A DNA stretch of 64,000 nucleotides from Microbacterium sp. (GTDB lineage Bacteria > Actinomycetota > Actinomycetes > Actinomycetales > Microbacteriaceae), in assembly GCF_017305435.1 (NCBI RefSeq), contig NZ_JAFKIP010000009.1, positions 1 to 64,000 of the forward strand, given 5' to 3'. This document shows, in pieces, positions 1-8,943 of the stretch (position 1 is the stretch's first letter; each line of letters starts with the position of its first letter). A program made the translations under genes and the position numbers. The notes under the pieces were generated by a model. That model was not told the origin of the DNA. It saw only the letters and a list, made by a program, of their open reading frames with translations, and did not search any database.

Positions 1-1
1 A

Positions 2-97
2 CGCCGCTACTTCTCCGACATCTCCATGCGCAGACTCGTCCACATCCTCACCGAGCACACCGAACCCGCCCGCCCCGAGCTCCACCTCACCGCCTGA
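2..97 (+). CDS. C-terminal 31 residues of an unidentified protein
   Basis: An open frame enters from the left edge and stops with TGA at 95-97, so only the last 31 residues are present; they are basic at first and end HLTA. I cannot assign a family. Because it abuts the broken methyltransferase remnant that follows, the tail of an insertion-sequence transposase is a reasonable guess, but nothing in these residues proves it. Confidence 0.35.
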   Translation, partial: RRYFSDISMRRLVHILTEHTEPARPELHLTA

Positions 98-126
98 CCA
101 CCACCCCCAGGAAGCAACCGGAGTGA

Positions 127-495
127 CACCACACCACGGGACTTGACCATTACGCTGAGCCATCAGGTGGTCGACTTGGTGAAGAGACGCGGACGCCAGC
201 CCTCGCCGGACACGACATTCGCGTTGATCGAGGAGTTCTTCGACGCTGGGGACGCTACGCCGGAGCTATCGCCCGATGGGAACGAATCACCGGACGACCT
301 GCACCCGCGCCCGCAGTCCTGAACGAGGCCGCTGGCCCCCGGCCTGCGGCCTTGTTTGTCGAATGGCTAATGGGTATCGAGGAAGGCTGGGTAACGGCAT
401 CCAGCTATGGGCTATCCCAAAGTCAGCAGTTGACTGCGCTGGGAAACGGGGTTCTTCCTAGCCAAGCTGTTGCGGCCCTACGTGCACTGCTGTGA
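127..495 (+). pseudogene. C-terminal remnant of a phage/plasmid DNA methyltransferase
   Basis: The frame is open from 127 to the TGA at 493-495 but has no convincing start. Its C-terminal half reads WGRYAGAIARWE, then LFVEWLMGIEEGWVT and LTALGNGVLPSQA. This order (W-G-x-Y-A-x-A-I-x-R-W-E, F-V-E-W-M-M-G, A-L-G-N-G-V-V-P-x-Q-A) is what I know from the end of actinobacterial phage and plasmid cytosine-type DNA methyltransferases. The catalytic N-terminal part is absent, so this is a decayed fragment. The break lies next to the gene end at 2-97, which suggests an insertion into the methyltransferase gene. It is unlikely to be translated into anything active. Confidence 0.6.
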
Positions 496-570
496 GGTGC
501 CGCAACGATCACGTTCATCTGCGGTCGAAGCGCACGAACGAACATGGTCGGTGCATGTCGTCCGGTCGGC

Positions 571-1032
571 TCACGGTTTCCAGACCATTAGCACGACTAC
601 GAGCACCAAGAGGAGACTCACTGCGCCTGATCCGGCGCCGATCATGCCGTAGCCGGTCATGGGTACTGCGACGGCGTCTGCGGAATTCTCTCCGGCTGCC
701 CGCGCGCCGGCCCTACGCAGAGTCGGCACAACGATCACGAGGCTGAGGATGACAGCGACCACATAGGCGACGATCGACCAAAGCACCCAGGGCGTCGTCA
801 CCGACAGGTGGTACTTCGGGTCTGCCATTCCGACAAGCGCGAACCCGAGGACGAAGACGACCAGCGACAAGTAGCTGAAGACTGCAGTCGACTTTGCCAA
901 AGTGGACACCTGAGCGGTGTTGCCCGCACGCAGCGCGCGCAGGGCGGTCATCGGCAGGATCGCCATCGGACCGACGACGAATACAGCGCCGACGACGTGC
1001 AATGTGGAAAGCACAACGTCCATGGAGACCAA
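571..1032 (-). CDS. DUF2269-like small integral membrane protein
   Basis: A 153-residue, very hydrophobic protein with four likely membrane spans: one at the N terminus (residues about 5-30), two in the middle (about 50-70 and 85-105) and one at the C terminus (about 130-150). The spacing and the N-terminal histidine followed by a Gly-Ala-rich helix resemble the DUF2269 family, whose biochemical role is not established. It lies directly downstream of the VIT-type transporter on the same strand, with 42 bp between them, so the two may be co-transcribed. The family call is moderate; membrane location is clear. Confidence 0.6.
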   Translation of the reverse strand: MVSMDVVLSTLHVVGAVFVVGPMAILPMTALRALRAGNTAQVSTLAKSTAVFSYLSLVVFVLGFALVGMADPKYHLSVTTPWVLWSIVAYVVAVILSLVIVVPTLRRAGARAAGENSADAVAVPMTGYGMIGAGSGAVSLLLVLVVVLMVWKP

Positions 1033-1074
1033 TCTATCGAGCGCGGCGGGAGCCCGTCGGAATGTCTGTCCCGG

Positions 1075-1818
1075 TCACACGACTCCGGTGACGCCGAGCA
1101 GCAACCCGACGCCGTATGTCGCGGCCAGGGCGAGCGCGCCGCCGATGACGACTCTGAGGGCGGCACGCGATCGGGAGCTGCCGCCGATGTGCGCCGCCGT
1201 GGTTCCGGTGATCGCCAGAGCCACGAGCACCACCGCGAAGGTCACCGGCACTCTCCACTCCGTTGGCGGGAGCAGAATTGCCACCAGGGGCAGGACGGCG
1301 CCGATGATGAAGGCGATCGCCGAAGCGAACGCGGCGTGCCACGGGCTGACAAGATCCTTCTCGCTGATGTTCAGCTCGGCGGAAAGGTGAGCGGCGAGGG
1401 CGTCATGCGCAGTGAGCTCAACTGCGACCTGGTGAGCGGTCTCTGGGGTCAGGCCTCTGGCTTGGTAGATGCCAGCGAGTTCGGCGAGCTCCTCGTCCGG
1501 CATCTCGGCGAGTTCGCGGGTCTCCTTCGCGATCAGCGCCTTCTCGCTGTCGCTCTGGCTGCTGACGGATACGTATTCGCCAAGTGCCATCGAGATCGCG
1601 CCGCCAACGAGGGCCGCGACCCCTGCGATGAGGATCGGGGCTGACCCAGTGCTGGCGCCGGCGACGCCAACCACCACCGCTGCCGTTGATACGATGCCAT
1701 CGTTGGCACCCAGCACTCCTGCCCGCAGCCAGTTCAAACGCTTCGCGACACCGCCCTTGTGGGGCTCCCCAGGATGCTGATCCGGTGGGCCAAGGGCGGG
1801 TTCGACTGCACTGCTCAT
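1075..1818 (-). CDS. VIT1/CCC1-family iron/manganese transporter
   Basis: A 247-residue membrane protein of the VIT/CCC1 family, which moves Fe2+ or Mn2+ out of the cytosol. The family signature appears near the N terminus as LRAGVLGANDGIVST, followed by a GGAISMALGEY helix; the acidic and methionine-containing stretch in the middle (about residues 95-150) corresponds to the cytosolic metal-binding loop. Three further membrane helices close the protein. The start at 1818 gives a short hydrophilic leader and is acceptable. The gene sits between a P-type metal ATPase and a DUF2269 protein, all on the minus strand, which fits a metal-export block. The substrate metal cannot be read from the sequence. 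Confidence 0.85.
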   Translation of the reverse strand: MSSAVEPALGPPDQHPGEPHKGGVAKRLNWLRAGVLGANDGIVSTAAVVVGVAGASTGSAPILIAGVAALVGGAISMALGEYVSVSSQSDSEKALIAKETRELAEMPDEELAELAGIYQARGLTPETAHQVAVELTAHDALAAHLSAELNISEKDLVSPWHAAFASAIAFIIGAVLPLVAILLPPTEWRVPVTFAVVLVALAITGTTAAHIGGSSRSRAALRVVIGGALALAATYGVGLLLGVTGVV

Positions 1819-1944
1819 GTTGACAAGGGAAACACTCCCACGCGCTCTCCGCCAGCGAGGCGAGGCTTTCCTACTTCGTGCTAATAGTGCTTACCAAAGC
1901 TGGTTCAGGTCAGGCTCAAATGAGAGTCCGGAGAGCCTGTCTTG

Positions 1945-3834
1945 TCAGGACGCCGCAACGGGGGACGCCTCGGCAGGCGTCGCGACAATGGGGGGCTGTG
2001 TCTCCTTGCTGCCGGTTGAGGCACGCAGGGCCCAGAGGATGGAGATGACGTCGACGCCTTCTTGAAGCCAGGCTCCGACGAGTGCAGGGAGTACCCCGGA
2101 CGCGGCGATGATCATCAGGATCATGCTGAGGGCGATGCCGACCCAGATGCTCTGCAGGGCGACGTTGACCGTCTCGCGTCCCACGGTGAGTGCTCGTGCG
2201 ACGCGGGAGATGTCGTCGCGGAGGATAACGACGTCGGCGGATTCGCTGGCCGCGGTCGATCCGCGTGCTCCCATGGCGATGCCGATGTCGGCGGCGGCGA
2301 GGACGGGTGCGTCGTTGACGCCGTCGCCGACCATGACGACGGGACGTTCGGTGATGGCTGTGACGGCGTTGACTTTATCGATGGGTAGGCAGTTCGCCCT
2401 CACGTCGTCGATGCCGAGTGTTGATGCGACGTGCTCTGCGGTGGGCCTGTCATCGCCGGTGAGCATCACGACCTGACGGATGCCTTGTGCGCGCAGGCTG
2501 TCGATGGTCGTGCGAGCGTTCGCGCGGACTTCATCCCGAAACACCAACGCGCCCGCCGAGGCGCCGTCGACAGCGACATACACTGCCAGCTCTCCACTAT
2601 TCAGCAGCGCGTGCCGGACTTCCTGACCGACCGTTGCAGAGATGAATGAGCGCTTGCCGACCACAACAGTGTGGCCGTCGATTCTCGCGGTGACGCCGTT
2701 CGCGGTCGACTCCTCGGCGTCCGTGGAACCGGAGAGCGGGAGTCGCCGCGCGGTGGCGGCTTTGATGACCGCCGCGGCCAGGACGTGCGCGGAGAACTGT
2801 TCAGCGGATGCCGCCAGCCTCACCAGTTCGTCAGGCGTGATGTCGCCGGCTGCCCGCACGTCGACGAGGCTGGGTTCGCCCTGGGTGAGCGTGCCGGTCT
2901 TGTCGAACGCGAAGGTCCGGGCACGGTGGAACTTCTCCAGTGTGGCGCTGCTCTTGACGATCGCGCCCTCCCTCGCGGAGCGGCTCATCCCCGCCATGAA
3001 CGCCACCGGCGCGGCGATGATCAGCGGGCACGGGGTTGCGACCACCAGCACCTCCGCGAAGCGCACCGGGTCGCCCGAAACCAGCCACGCCACTCCGGCG
3101 ATCACGAAGGCCACCGCGGTGAACGGCAGCGCGATGCGGTCTGCCAGGCGCACCATCGGGGAGGTGCTGGCGGCCGCCGACTCGACCAACGCGACGATCT
3201 GCTGATACTGGCTGTCTTTGGCCGCCCGGGTGACCTCAAGCACGACGGCCGTCTGTCCATTGACGCCACCGGAGAGCACTTCCTGACCGGCCGATAGCTC
3301 GACCGGCAGGCTCTCGCCGGTGAGGGAGGACTCGTCGAACACACCGAGTTCGCTCACAAGGGTGCCATCGACGGGGACAACCTCGTTGGCGCGGACCACA
3401 ACGCGATCCCCAGGGATGATCGCTTCGATCGGCACGTCTTCGGTCGTACTGTCCGCTGACAGACGGTGCCCGAGCTGGGGGGCGCGGGAGAGCAGTGCGG
3501 TGAGATCCCGCTTGGCGCGGTTGGCCGCATAGTCTTCGAGTGCTTCTCCGCCGGTGAGCATCAGCACGATCACGAGCGCAGCCCAATACTCGCCGACGAC
3601 CACGGATGCCACGATCGCTGTGACTGCCAGAATGTCGATTCCGAACGTTCCGGCGCGTAGCTCGCGCACCATCGTCCACGCCGACCTGGCCGCCATCAGC
3701 AGGGCGAAGCCGGCCAGCAGCCGCGGGGTGAATGCGCTCCAGGGGGTGACGGTGAGGACCCCAGCCGCGGTCGCGACCAAGAGCGTTGCCACCACGAAGG
3801 GGTACCTGCGAGCGGCGGCAACTAGTCGAGCCAT
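1945..3834 (-). CDS. P1B-type heavy-metal translocating ATPase
   Basis: A 629-residue P-type ATPase that should couple ATP hydrolysis to export of a transition metal across the membrane. Seen in order: N-terminal membrane helices, the TGES actuator motif, the transmembrane metal motif TPCP (Thr267-Pro-Cys269-Pro), the phosphorylation site DKTGTLT with Asp311, and the hinge GDGVND near the C terminus. There is no N-terminal CxxC or histidine-rich metal domain. TPC replaces the CPC of copper/cadmium pumps and the SPC of cobalt/zinc pumps, so specificity is uncertain. The protein ends in an Ala-Pro-rich tail. It is divergent from the redox operon at 4101, with a palindrome between them. Confidence 0.9.
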   Translation of the reverse strand: MARLVAAARRYPFVVATLLVATAAGVLTVTPWSAFTPRLLAGFALLMAARSAWTMVRELRAGTFGIDILAVTAIVASVVVGEYWAALVIVLMLTGGEALEDYAANRAKRDLTALLSRAPQLGHRLSADSTTEDVPIEAIIPGDRVVVRANEVVPVDGTLVSELGVFDESSLTGESLPVELSAGQEVLSGGVNGQTAVVLEVTRAAKDSQYQQIVALVESAAASTSPMVRLADRIALPFTAVAFVIAGVAWLVSGDPVRFAEVLVVATPCPLIIAAPVAFMAGMSRSAREGAIVKSSATLEKFHRARTFAFDKTGTLTQGEPSLVDVRAAGDITPDELVRLAASAEQFSAHVLAAAVIKAATARRLPLSGSTDAEESTANGVTARIDGHTVVVGKRSFISATVGQEVRHALLNSGELAVYVAVDGASAGALVFRDEVRANARTTIDSLRAQGIRQVVMLTGDDRPTAEHVASTLGIDDVRANCLPIDKVNAVTAITERPVVMVGDGVNDAPVLAAADIGIAMGARGSTAASESADVVILRDDISRVARALTVGRETVNVALQSIWVGIALSMILMIIAASGVLPALVGAWLQEGVDVISILWALRASTGSKETQPPIVATPAEASPVAAS

Positions 3835-3951
3835 CGTCCCGGTCTACCCACAATATGCTGCCCCTGCCAGCGAGGCTAGGCACTCCTTATGTGCTTGCGC
3901 GAGTGCACGGAATGGTCCGACAATCAGGTGTTATTGTGCAGGCTTGCGATG

Positions 3952-3967
3952 CCAGTGATGTCACTGG
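3952..3967. promoter_or_regulatory. 16-bp palindrome in the divergent P-ATPase/reductase intergenic region
   Basis: CCAGTGA and TCACTGG face each other around a 2-bp centre, a perfect dyad in the 266-bp region between the P-type ATPase (starting leftward at 3834) and the ferric-reductase-like gene (starting rightward at 4101). Its position fits an operator for one or both transcription units. No regulator gene lies immediately beside it; the two-component system at 6.9-8.7 kb is one candidate. The remainder of 3835-4100 shows nothing else I can name. Confidence 0.4.
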
Positions 3968-4100
3968 GATCTTGACCGGCCCCGGTTCTTCTACACCCAA
4001 GCTGAACGCCATCCGAGTATTCGCTTAGTGGTTTGTAGGAACCAATGTGGAAGCCGGATTTCTTGGCCGAGCCTTATAGACCGCCGCCGAGCATGATGCC

Positions 4101-5519
4101 ATGTCCACGCGTCGTCTCACCGGTTCGCGATCGCGTTCCTCCGCGTCACCGTCCGGTGCCGCCCGGCGACGCACGGATGTGCGGCATGCGATCGGGGTTT
4201 CGGCGATCTGGTTGACCAGCCTCGTCATCGTCGCGCTCTGGGTCTCCGGCGGCGGGATCCAGACCACACTGGCGGGGGGCGCTGATGCGCTGACCTCGTT
4301 GAGCCGACTGACCGGGCTGGTGTCCGCCAACTTGCTGCTGTACCAGGTGCTGCTGATGGCGCGGGTGCCCCTGTTCGAGCACGCGTTCGGGCACGATGTC
4401 ATCACTCGGATGCACCGGCTGACCGGGTTCTGGTCGTTCTGGCTGTTCCTCGCCCACATCGTGCTGATCGTTCTCGGGTACGCGGGTGCGGCTGGTATCG
4501 ATGTCATCCGGCAGGCCTGGGAGCTGATCTGGGACTACCCGGGGATGCTGCTGGCCACAGCCGGCACCCTGCTTCTTGTCGGGGTCGTCATCCTGTCGAT
4601 CCGAAGCGCCAGGCGGAAGATGCGCTACGAATCCTGGCACCTGCTGCACCTGTACTCGTACCTTGGCGTCGGCCTGGCACTGCCGCACCAGCTGTGGACC
4701 GGCGCCGACTTCCTTGCCTCACCCCTGGCGACCTTCTATTGGTGGACGGTGTGGGTCGGTGCGGCAGGCTGCACCCTGATCTACCGGGTGGCGCTGCCGC
4801 TGGTGCGTTCGGCCAGGTCCCGGGTCACGGTCACGCAGGTCGTCGCGGACGGGTCCGATGGGGTGACGGTGGTGATGACCGGCAATCGGCTGAACCGGCT
4901 GCGCACCAAGGCCGGCCAGTTCTTCATCTGGCGTTTCCTCGACGGACCGGGCTGGTCACGCGGGCATCCCTTCTCGATCTCCACCCGTCCCTACGCCGAC
5001 CGGCTCACCATCACCGCCAAGATCACCGGGGACGGTACCCAGAAGCTCACCGAGCTGAAGGCGGGAACCCGGGTACTAATCGAGGGCCCATACGGGCACC
5101 TCACCGGTGACCAGCGACGCGGCACGAAGTTGCTCATGCTCGGCGCCGGTGCAGGCGTCGCTCCGCTGGTCTCGCTGCTGCAGGAGCAGCCCTACGCGCC
5201 CGGCGAGGCGACCCTGGTCACTCGGGACAGCACCCCCGACGCGGCGGTGATGTCCTGGGCGATTCGGCGCCTCGTCGAGAAACGCGGGGTGCGCCATGTG
5301 CCCCTCGACGGGCCACGCAGCCGGATGGGCTCGCCGTGGATTCCGAAAGAGTACGAGCAGTGGGCCGGCTCGCAACTGATCCGCCACCTCGCCCCGGACC
5401 TGGCGAACTACGACATCTATCTCTGCGGCCCCACCCGGTGGATGGACAGTGTGCGCTCCGATCTCGACCAGCTTGGCGTCAAGCGCACGCGCATTCACTC
5501 CGAGGCATTCGACATCTAG
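4101..5519 (+). CDS. Ferric reductase-like transmembrane heme/FAD oxidoreductase
   Basis: A 472-residue membrane flavocytochrome. The first half has about six membrane helices carrying the histidines expected to bind heme (RMHRLTGF and FLAHIV, then WHLLHLYSY and LPHQLW). The second half is a ferredoxin-reductase-type module: an FAD-binding HPFSIS motif at about residue 297, a NAD(P)-binding GAGAGVAP at about 349, and a terminal LCGP. It probably passes electrons from NAD(P)H through FAD and heme across the membrane. The next two genes encode an FMN-binding extracytoplasmic protein and the enzyme that attaches flavin to it, so this protein is the likely electron donor of that chain. Confidence 0.85.
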   Translation: MSTRRLTGSRSRSSASPSGAARRRTDVRHAIGVSAIWLTSLVIVALWVSGGGIQTTLAGGADALTSLSRLTGLVSANLLLYQVLLMARVPLFEHAFGHDVITRMHRLTGFWSFWLFLAHIVLIVLGYAGAAGIDVIRQAWELIWDYPGMLLATAGTLLLVGVVILSIRSARRKMRYESWHLLHLYSYLGVGLALPHQLWTGADFLASPLATFYWWTVWVGAAGCTLIYRVALPLVRSARSRVTVTQVVADGSDGVTVVMTGNRLNRLRTKAGQFFIWRFLDGPGWSRGHPFSISTRPYADRLTITAKITGDGTQKLTELKAGTRVLIEGPYGHLTGDQRRGTKLLMLGAGAGVAPLVSLLQEQPYAPGEATLVTRDSTPDAAVMSWAIRRLVEKRGVRHVPLDGPRSRMGSPWIPKEYEQWAGSQLIRHLAPDLANYDIYLCGPTRWMDSVRSDLDQLGVKRTRIHSEAFDI

Positions 5520-5529
5520 GCAGGAACCC

Positions 5530-6054
5530 GTGAAGAAGATCGTGATCGCGCTGCTGGCAACCATCAGCGGCGTAGTGCTGCTGTTCAGCTACCGCACCTC
5601 CACCGAGGCCATCCCGCCGACCTCACTCGCCGCCGGCACCGGAGCTGAGCCATCCACAAGCGCTGGATCAACAAGGTCCGGGAGCACACCCTCCGCCAGC
5701 TCCGCACCAGAGGCTGGCCAGAGTACGGCACAACCGGTGCCGTCCGCCCGGCAACCGGTCACATCGACGGGGCTCGTGGACGGCACCTACCAAGGCCCGT
5801 CCACCTCGACCCGGTGGGGACCCGTGCAGGTGCAGATCACCGTGGGCGAAGGTAAGGTCACCGACGTTCAAGCCATCGACTACCCCACCGAGAGCGGCCG
5901 GGACCAGCAGATCAACAGCTATGCCATTCCCAGACTCGCCACGGAGGCGCTGGCCGCGCAGAGCGCCAAGATCGACATGGTGTCCGGCGCTACGGTTACC
6001 AGCCGCGGGTACATCACCTCGCTGCAGGGCGCCCTCGACCAGGCAAAAGGTTGA
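5530..6054 (+). CDS. Exported FMN-binding domain protein, ApbE flavinylation target
   Basis: A 174-residue protein starting at GTG 5530, ten bases after the preceding stop. An N-terminal hydrophobic helix (residues 2-20) anchors or exports it; a low-complexity Ser/Thr/Pro linker covers about 25-80; an FMN_bind domain fills the C terminus. SGATVTS near residue 147 is the acceptor site where ApbE links FMN to threonine through a phosphoester. Gene order reductase, FMN carrier, ApbE points to a short transmembrane electron-transfer chain ending outside the membrane. A longer reading from 5449 is possible but would overlap the upstream gene and lose the leading signal helix. Confidence 0.85.
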   Translation: MKKIVIALLATISGVVLLFSYRTSTEAIPPTSLAAGTGAEPSTSAGSTRSGSTPSASSAPEAGQSTAQPVPSARQPVTSTGLVDGTYQGPSTSTRWGPVQVQITVGEGKVTDVQAIDYPTESGRDQQINSYAIPRLATEALAAQSAKIDMVSGATVTSRGYITSLQGALDQAKG

Positions 6055-6908
6055 CCCTCGTGGCCGCCGCGCGTTCCGCTGCGTTCCACTGGCTGGTCGA
6101 TGTCGAGCAGATCATGGGAATGCCCATCAGCATCCACACCCTCATCGAAGGCCCGGCCACCACTGATTCTGTCGTCCAGGACGCCGCCCGGCGCTGCTTC
6201 GACGACCTTCGGCAGGTTGACCGTGTCTTCTCGCCCTTCGATCCGCGATCCGATATTCGTCGGATCGCGCGCGGTGAACTGCGAGACTCCGACGCGGCAC
6301 CGATGCTCGCGGAGGTCAGGGAACTGTGCGATCAAGCGCGGGACGCGACGGGCGGACTGTTCGACGCAGGCTGGAAGGGTTGGTTCGACCCCACTGGTCT
6401 GGTCAAGGGCTGGGCGGTCGAGCAGGTCGCCCGCCGTCACCTGGAACCGCTCATGACCGATCGACGAGTCGCTGCCGTCGGCATCAACGCCGGAGGAGAC
6501 GTGCAGCTGTTCACGCACCCGGATTCATCCTGGATCTGGAACGTCGGCATCGCCGACCCCCGCGCTTCAGGAGAGATCATCGCGACCCTGCCTGTGTCGA
6601 CCGGCGCGATCGCCACGTCCGGTACGGCCGAACGCGGCCCCCACATCATCGACCCCCGCACCGGGAAGCACACCACTGGCATCCTCTCCGCCACGGTCGA
6701 GGCAGACAGCCTCACCCGCGCAGACCTGTGGGCAACGACCGCCATGATCGCCGGATTCGACGATCTGAGCTGGCTGGATAGCGCCGGCACATCCACGGGG
6801 CTTCTCGTGGCAGCAGACGGACGCACCCGACGGTGGCTCGGAGCCACCGAGATCATGGTCACCGCGCACGACCCAGACTTCATCACAGGTGTCATCGGCG
6901 GCGCGTGA
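6051..6908 (+). CDS. apbE: FAD:protein FMN transferase (ApbE family)
   Basis: A 285-residue flavin transferase that moves FMN from FAD onto a threonine of partner proteins. Visible family marks are the GGLFD block followed by PTGLVKGWAV, the INAGGDVQLF segment, and SGTAERGPHIIDPRTG, whose Asp/Thr region belongs to the metal and FAD site. The start TTG at 6051 overlaps the stop of the FMN-binding gene; GTG at 6060 is an alternative. The overlap implies translational coupling with its substrate. The family is often lipid-anchored or exported, but no clear signal peptide is seen here, so modification before export or at the membrane face remains open. Confidence 0.9.
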   Translation: MTLVAAARSAAFHWLVDVEQIMGMPISIHTLIEGPATTDSVVQDAARRCFDDLRQVDRVFSPFDPRSDIRRIARGELRDSDAAPMLAEVRELCDQARDATGGLFDAGWKGWFDPTGLVKGWAVEQVARRHLEPLMTDRRVAAVGINAGGDVQLFTHPDSSWIWNVGIADPRASGEIIATLPVSTGAIATSGTAERGPHIIDPRTGKHTTGILSATVEADSLTRADLWATTAMIAGFDDLSWLDSAGTSTGLLVAADGRTRRWLGATEIMVTAHDPDFITGVIGGA

Positions 6909-6915
6909 GTCGCGG

Positions 6916-7896
6916 CTAATCGACCGATCGGGCTATCGGGAACACGAGCAGCATCGTCGTGCCCGCCTCAGACGTCTCCTCCACCGACACGCTGCCGCGG
7001 TATCGCACTGCAACGTCGCGCACCAAGGCGAGCCCGAGCCCGAAGCTACGATGCTGACCGGTCTCCCGCGAGCGGGAGAACCTCTCGAATATCTGGTCGG
7101 TGCTGATATCCAGGATGCCTGGCCCGGCGTCGCTGACCCGGATCGTCGCCCGATCGCCATCCAACCCTTCTGTGACCACAACGGACGATCCGGGCGGCGA
7201 ATGGTGGATCGCATTGTCCAGTAGCGCCACCACACATCGGATCAGGGTGACCCTCGGTACAGCCACCGCGGTGGAGGCAGCGGTTCGAACCTGGATGCGG
7301 ACATCGGCCTCGTCGGCGAGCACCTCGAGAGTCGCTGCCGCCGCTCGCACCGCTTCCTCCACAGTCGGTGCAGTGTCCGTCGGCGGCTCGGCGCCCTCGG
7401 CGCTCAACAGCAGATCATTCAGCACTTCCGCCATCGACGTCGCATCTCGACGCAGCGCCGCGACCACGTCATCGACCGGCTCACCTCGACCCAGTCGGCG
7501 CTCCAGCACCTGCACTCGACTGCTCAACACCGTCAGCGGGGTACGCAGTTCATGGCTGGCATCGGCCACGAAGTCGCGCTGCACCCGCAGCGCTTCGGCC
7601 AGAGGCGCCACTGCACGCCGAGCGCCCAGCCAGCCGACGAGACCGATCAGCACGATCCCGATCAGGGCGAGCACGACGATCAGCAGGATGACCCGGCTAC
7701 TGTCGATCACCCACGCATCGTCCCGTCCTGGCAACGCCCCCGGATGCTCGGCCTGTTCATGGCGCGAGTTCAGGGTGATCGCCGTAATCAGCACGGCAAC
7801 GCCGACCGTCATCAGCACGGCCGCGGTGACACCCACAAAGAGGCCGACCGAGACCGCCGCGCGGCGCACGCGCGCCCGATCGGGCCCCATACTCAT
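6916..7896 (-). CDS. Two-component sensor histidine kinase
   Basis: A 326-residue membrane kinase. Two hydrophobic segments (about residues 15-42 and 66-92) flank a short extracytoplasmic loop of about 25 residues. The dimerisation helix has DASHELRTPL with phospho-acceptor His115, and the catalytic domain shows LDNAIHH, DAGPGI and FGLGLALV as N, G1 and G2 boxes. Such a small sensor loop suggests sensing in or near the membrane. It is convergent with apbE, 7 bp apart, and its start overlaps the stop of the response regulator by ATGA, so the pair is one operon. A role in controlling the adjacent redox or metal genes is inference. Confidence 0.9.
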   Translation of the reverse strand: MSMGPDRARVRRAAVSVGLFVGVTAAVLMTVGVAVLITAITLNSRHEQAEHPGALPGRDDAWVIDSSRVILLIVVLALIGIVLIGLVGWLGARRAVAPLAEALRVQRDFVADASHELRTPLTVLSSRVQVLERRLGRGEPVDDVVAALRRDATSMAEVLNDLLLSAEGAEPPTDTAPTVEEAVRAAAATLEVLADEADVRIQVRTAASTAVAVPRVTLIRCVVALLDNAIHHSPPGSSVVVTEGLDGDRATIRVSDAGPGILDISTDQIFERFSRSRETGQHRSFGLGLALVRDVAVRYRGSVSVEETSEAGTTMLLVFPIARSVD

Positions 7897-8651
7897 GGCC
7901 GGTCTCCGAGCCGGTAGCCGTGTGCGCGCACCGTCTCGACCATGTCACGGCTGGTCTTCTTCCGCAGGTAGTGCACATAGGTGTCGACAGTCCCGGGCGA
8001 GTCATCCGAATTGAACGCGGCATGCAGGATCTCCTCCCGCGAGAACACGCGCTCGGGGCTGGTACTGATCAGATCGAGCAGCGCATTCTCCGCCACTGTT
8101 AGTAAGATCCGACCCCCGGTGGGAGAGTAGACGGTCTTGTTGTCCGGAGTGTAGATCCACTCGCCCAGATAACGGCGCCTGCCCTCCGCAGTGAAAGCAC
8201 GCCGCAACGCTCGCAGGCGCGCCAGCAGCTCATCGAACTCGAACGGCTTGACCAGATAGTCGTTCGCGCCCCCGTCCAGACCCGACACTTTGTCTTCGAG
8301 AGTGCCCAACGCCGTCAGCATCAACACTGGGGTCGTGATGTTGGCCCGGCGTATCGCCTGAATTAGCGCGACACCGTCCATCCCCGGCAGACGTCGATCG
8401 ACCACGATCACGTCGAAGTGGCGACGCAGAGCCACGGCAAGCGCTCGCTCCGCGTCGGGGACATGATCAACCTCGTACAGATCGGCCAGCACTTCCGAAA
8501 GCATCCCCGCAATGTCCTGATCGTCCTCAACCAGCAATAAGCCCGGTCGGCGCGTCTCCATCTCCACTTCGAACTCCTCCGACTCACGTTCCCTCATTGT
8601 CGCTCGTGTCTCCAAGAACTCTCTAAGAATGCGGCCGAGTGAAGCGATCAC
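7893..8651 (-). CDS. OmpR-family response regulator
   Basis: The receiver domain begins at LLLVEDDQD (about residue 38), has the phospho-acceptor Asp in VVDRRLPGMDG, the conserved Thr/Ala of MLTALG and the Lys of LVKPF. A winged-helix DNA-binding domain follows, ending in VRAHGYRLGDR. At 252 residues from the first start the N terminus is about 30 residues longer than usual; an internal ATG at the METRRPG position (about 8549) would give a normal length. Partner of the kinase whose start it overlaps. The 292-bp region downstream to 8943 holds no gene I can support. Confidence 0.88.
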   Translation of the reverse strand: MIASLGRILREFLETRATMRERESEEFEVEMETRRPGLLLVEDDQDIAGMLSEVLADLYEVDHVPDAERALAVALRRHFDVIVVDRRLPGMDGVALIQAIRRANITTPVLMLTALGTLEDKVSGLDGGANDYLVKPFEFDELLARLRALRRAFTAEGRRRYLGEWIYTPDNKTVYSPTGGRILLTVAENALLDLISTSPERVFSREEILHAAFNSDDSPGTVDTYVHYLRKKTSRDMVETVRAHGYRLGDRP

Positions 8652-8943
8652 ACGAGGTCATACGCACCGGGCTTCCACACCTCACTCACCTCGGGCTCGC
8701 GCCATCGTTCACAATCAAGACATAGCCGGAGTGAAGGTCCTCGGCTGCGCGGACCCATTCGCTGGAAGCCTAGACACGCAATCAGTAAGGTCTTCGACTT
8801 CGGCTACACGCTTCCGCTCGGCTCGGCTCGGCGTGGGACGCTGCCTAGATGTACCTGGAACGACATGTCAGGAACCGGCCGACAAGCTCAGGCGGCTAAG
8901 AGGCACCCTAGTCCGCTCCAGGGCACGGGAGAGAAGGGGTGGG

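Noticed and set aside
2-97. Assignment of the first partial frame to a specific insertion-sequence family
   Set aside because: The 31 residues do not carry a family motif I can name.
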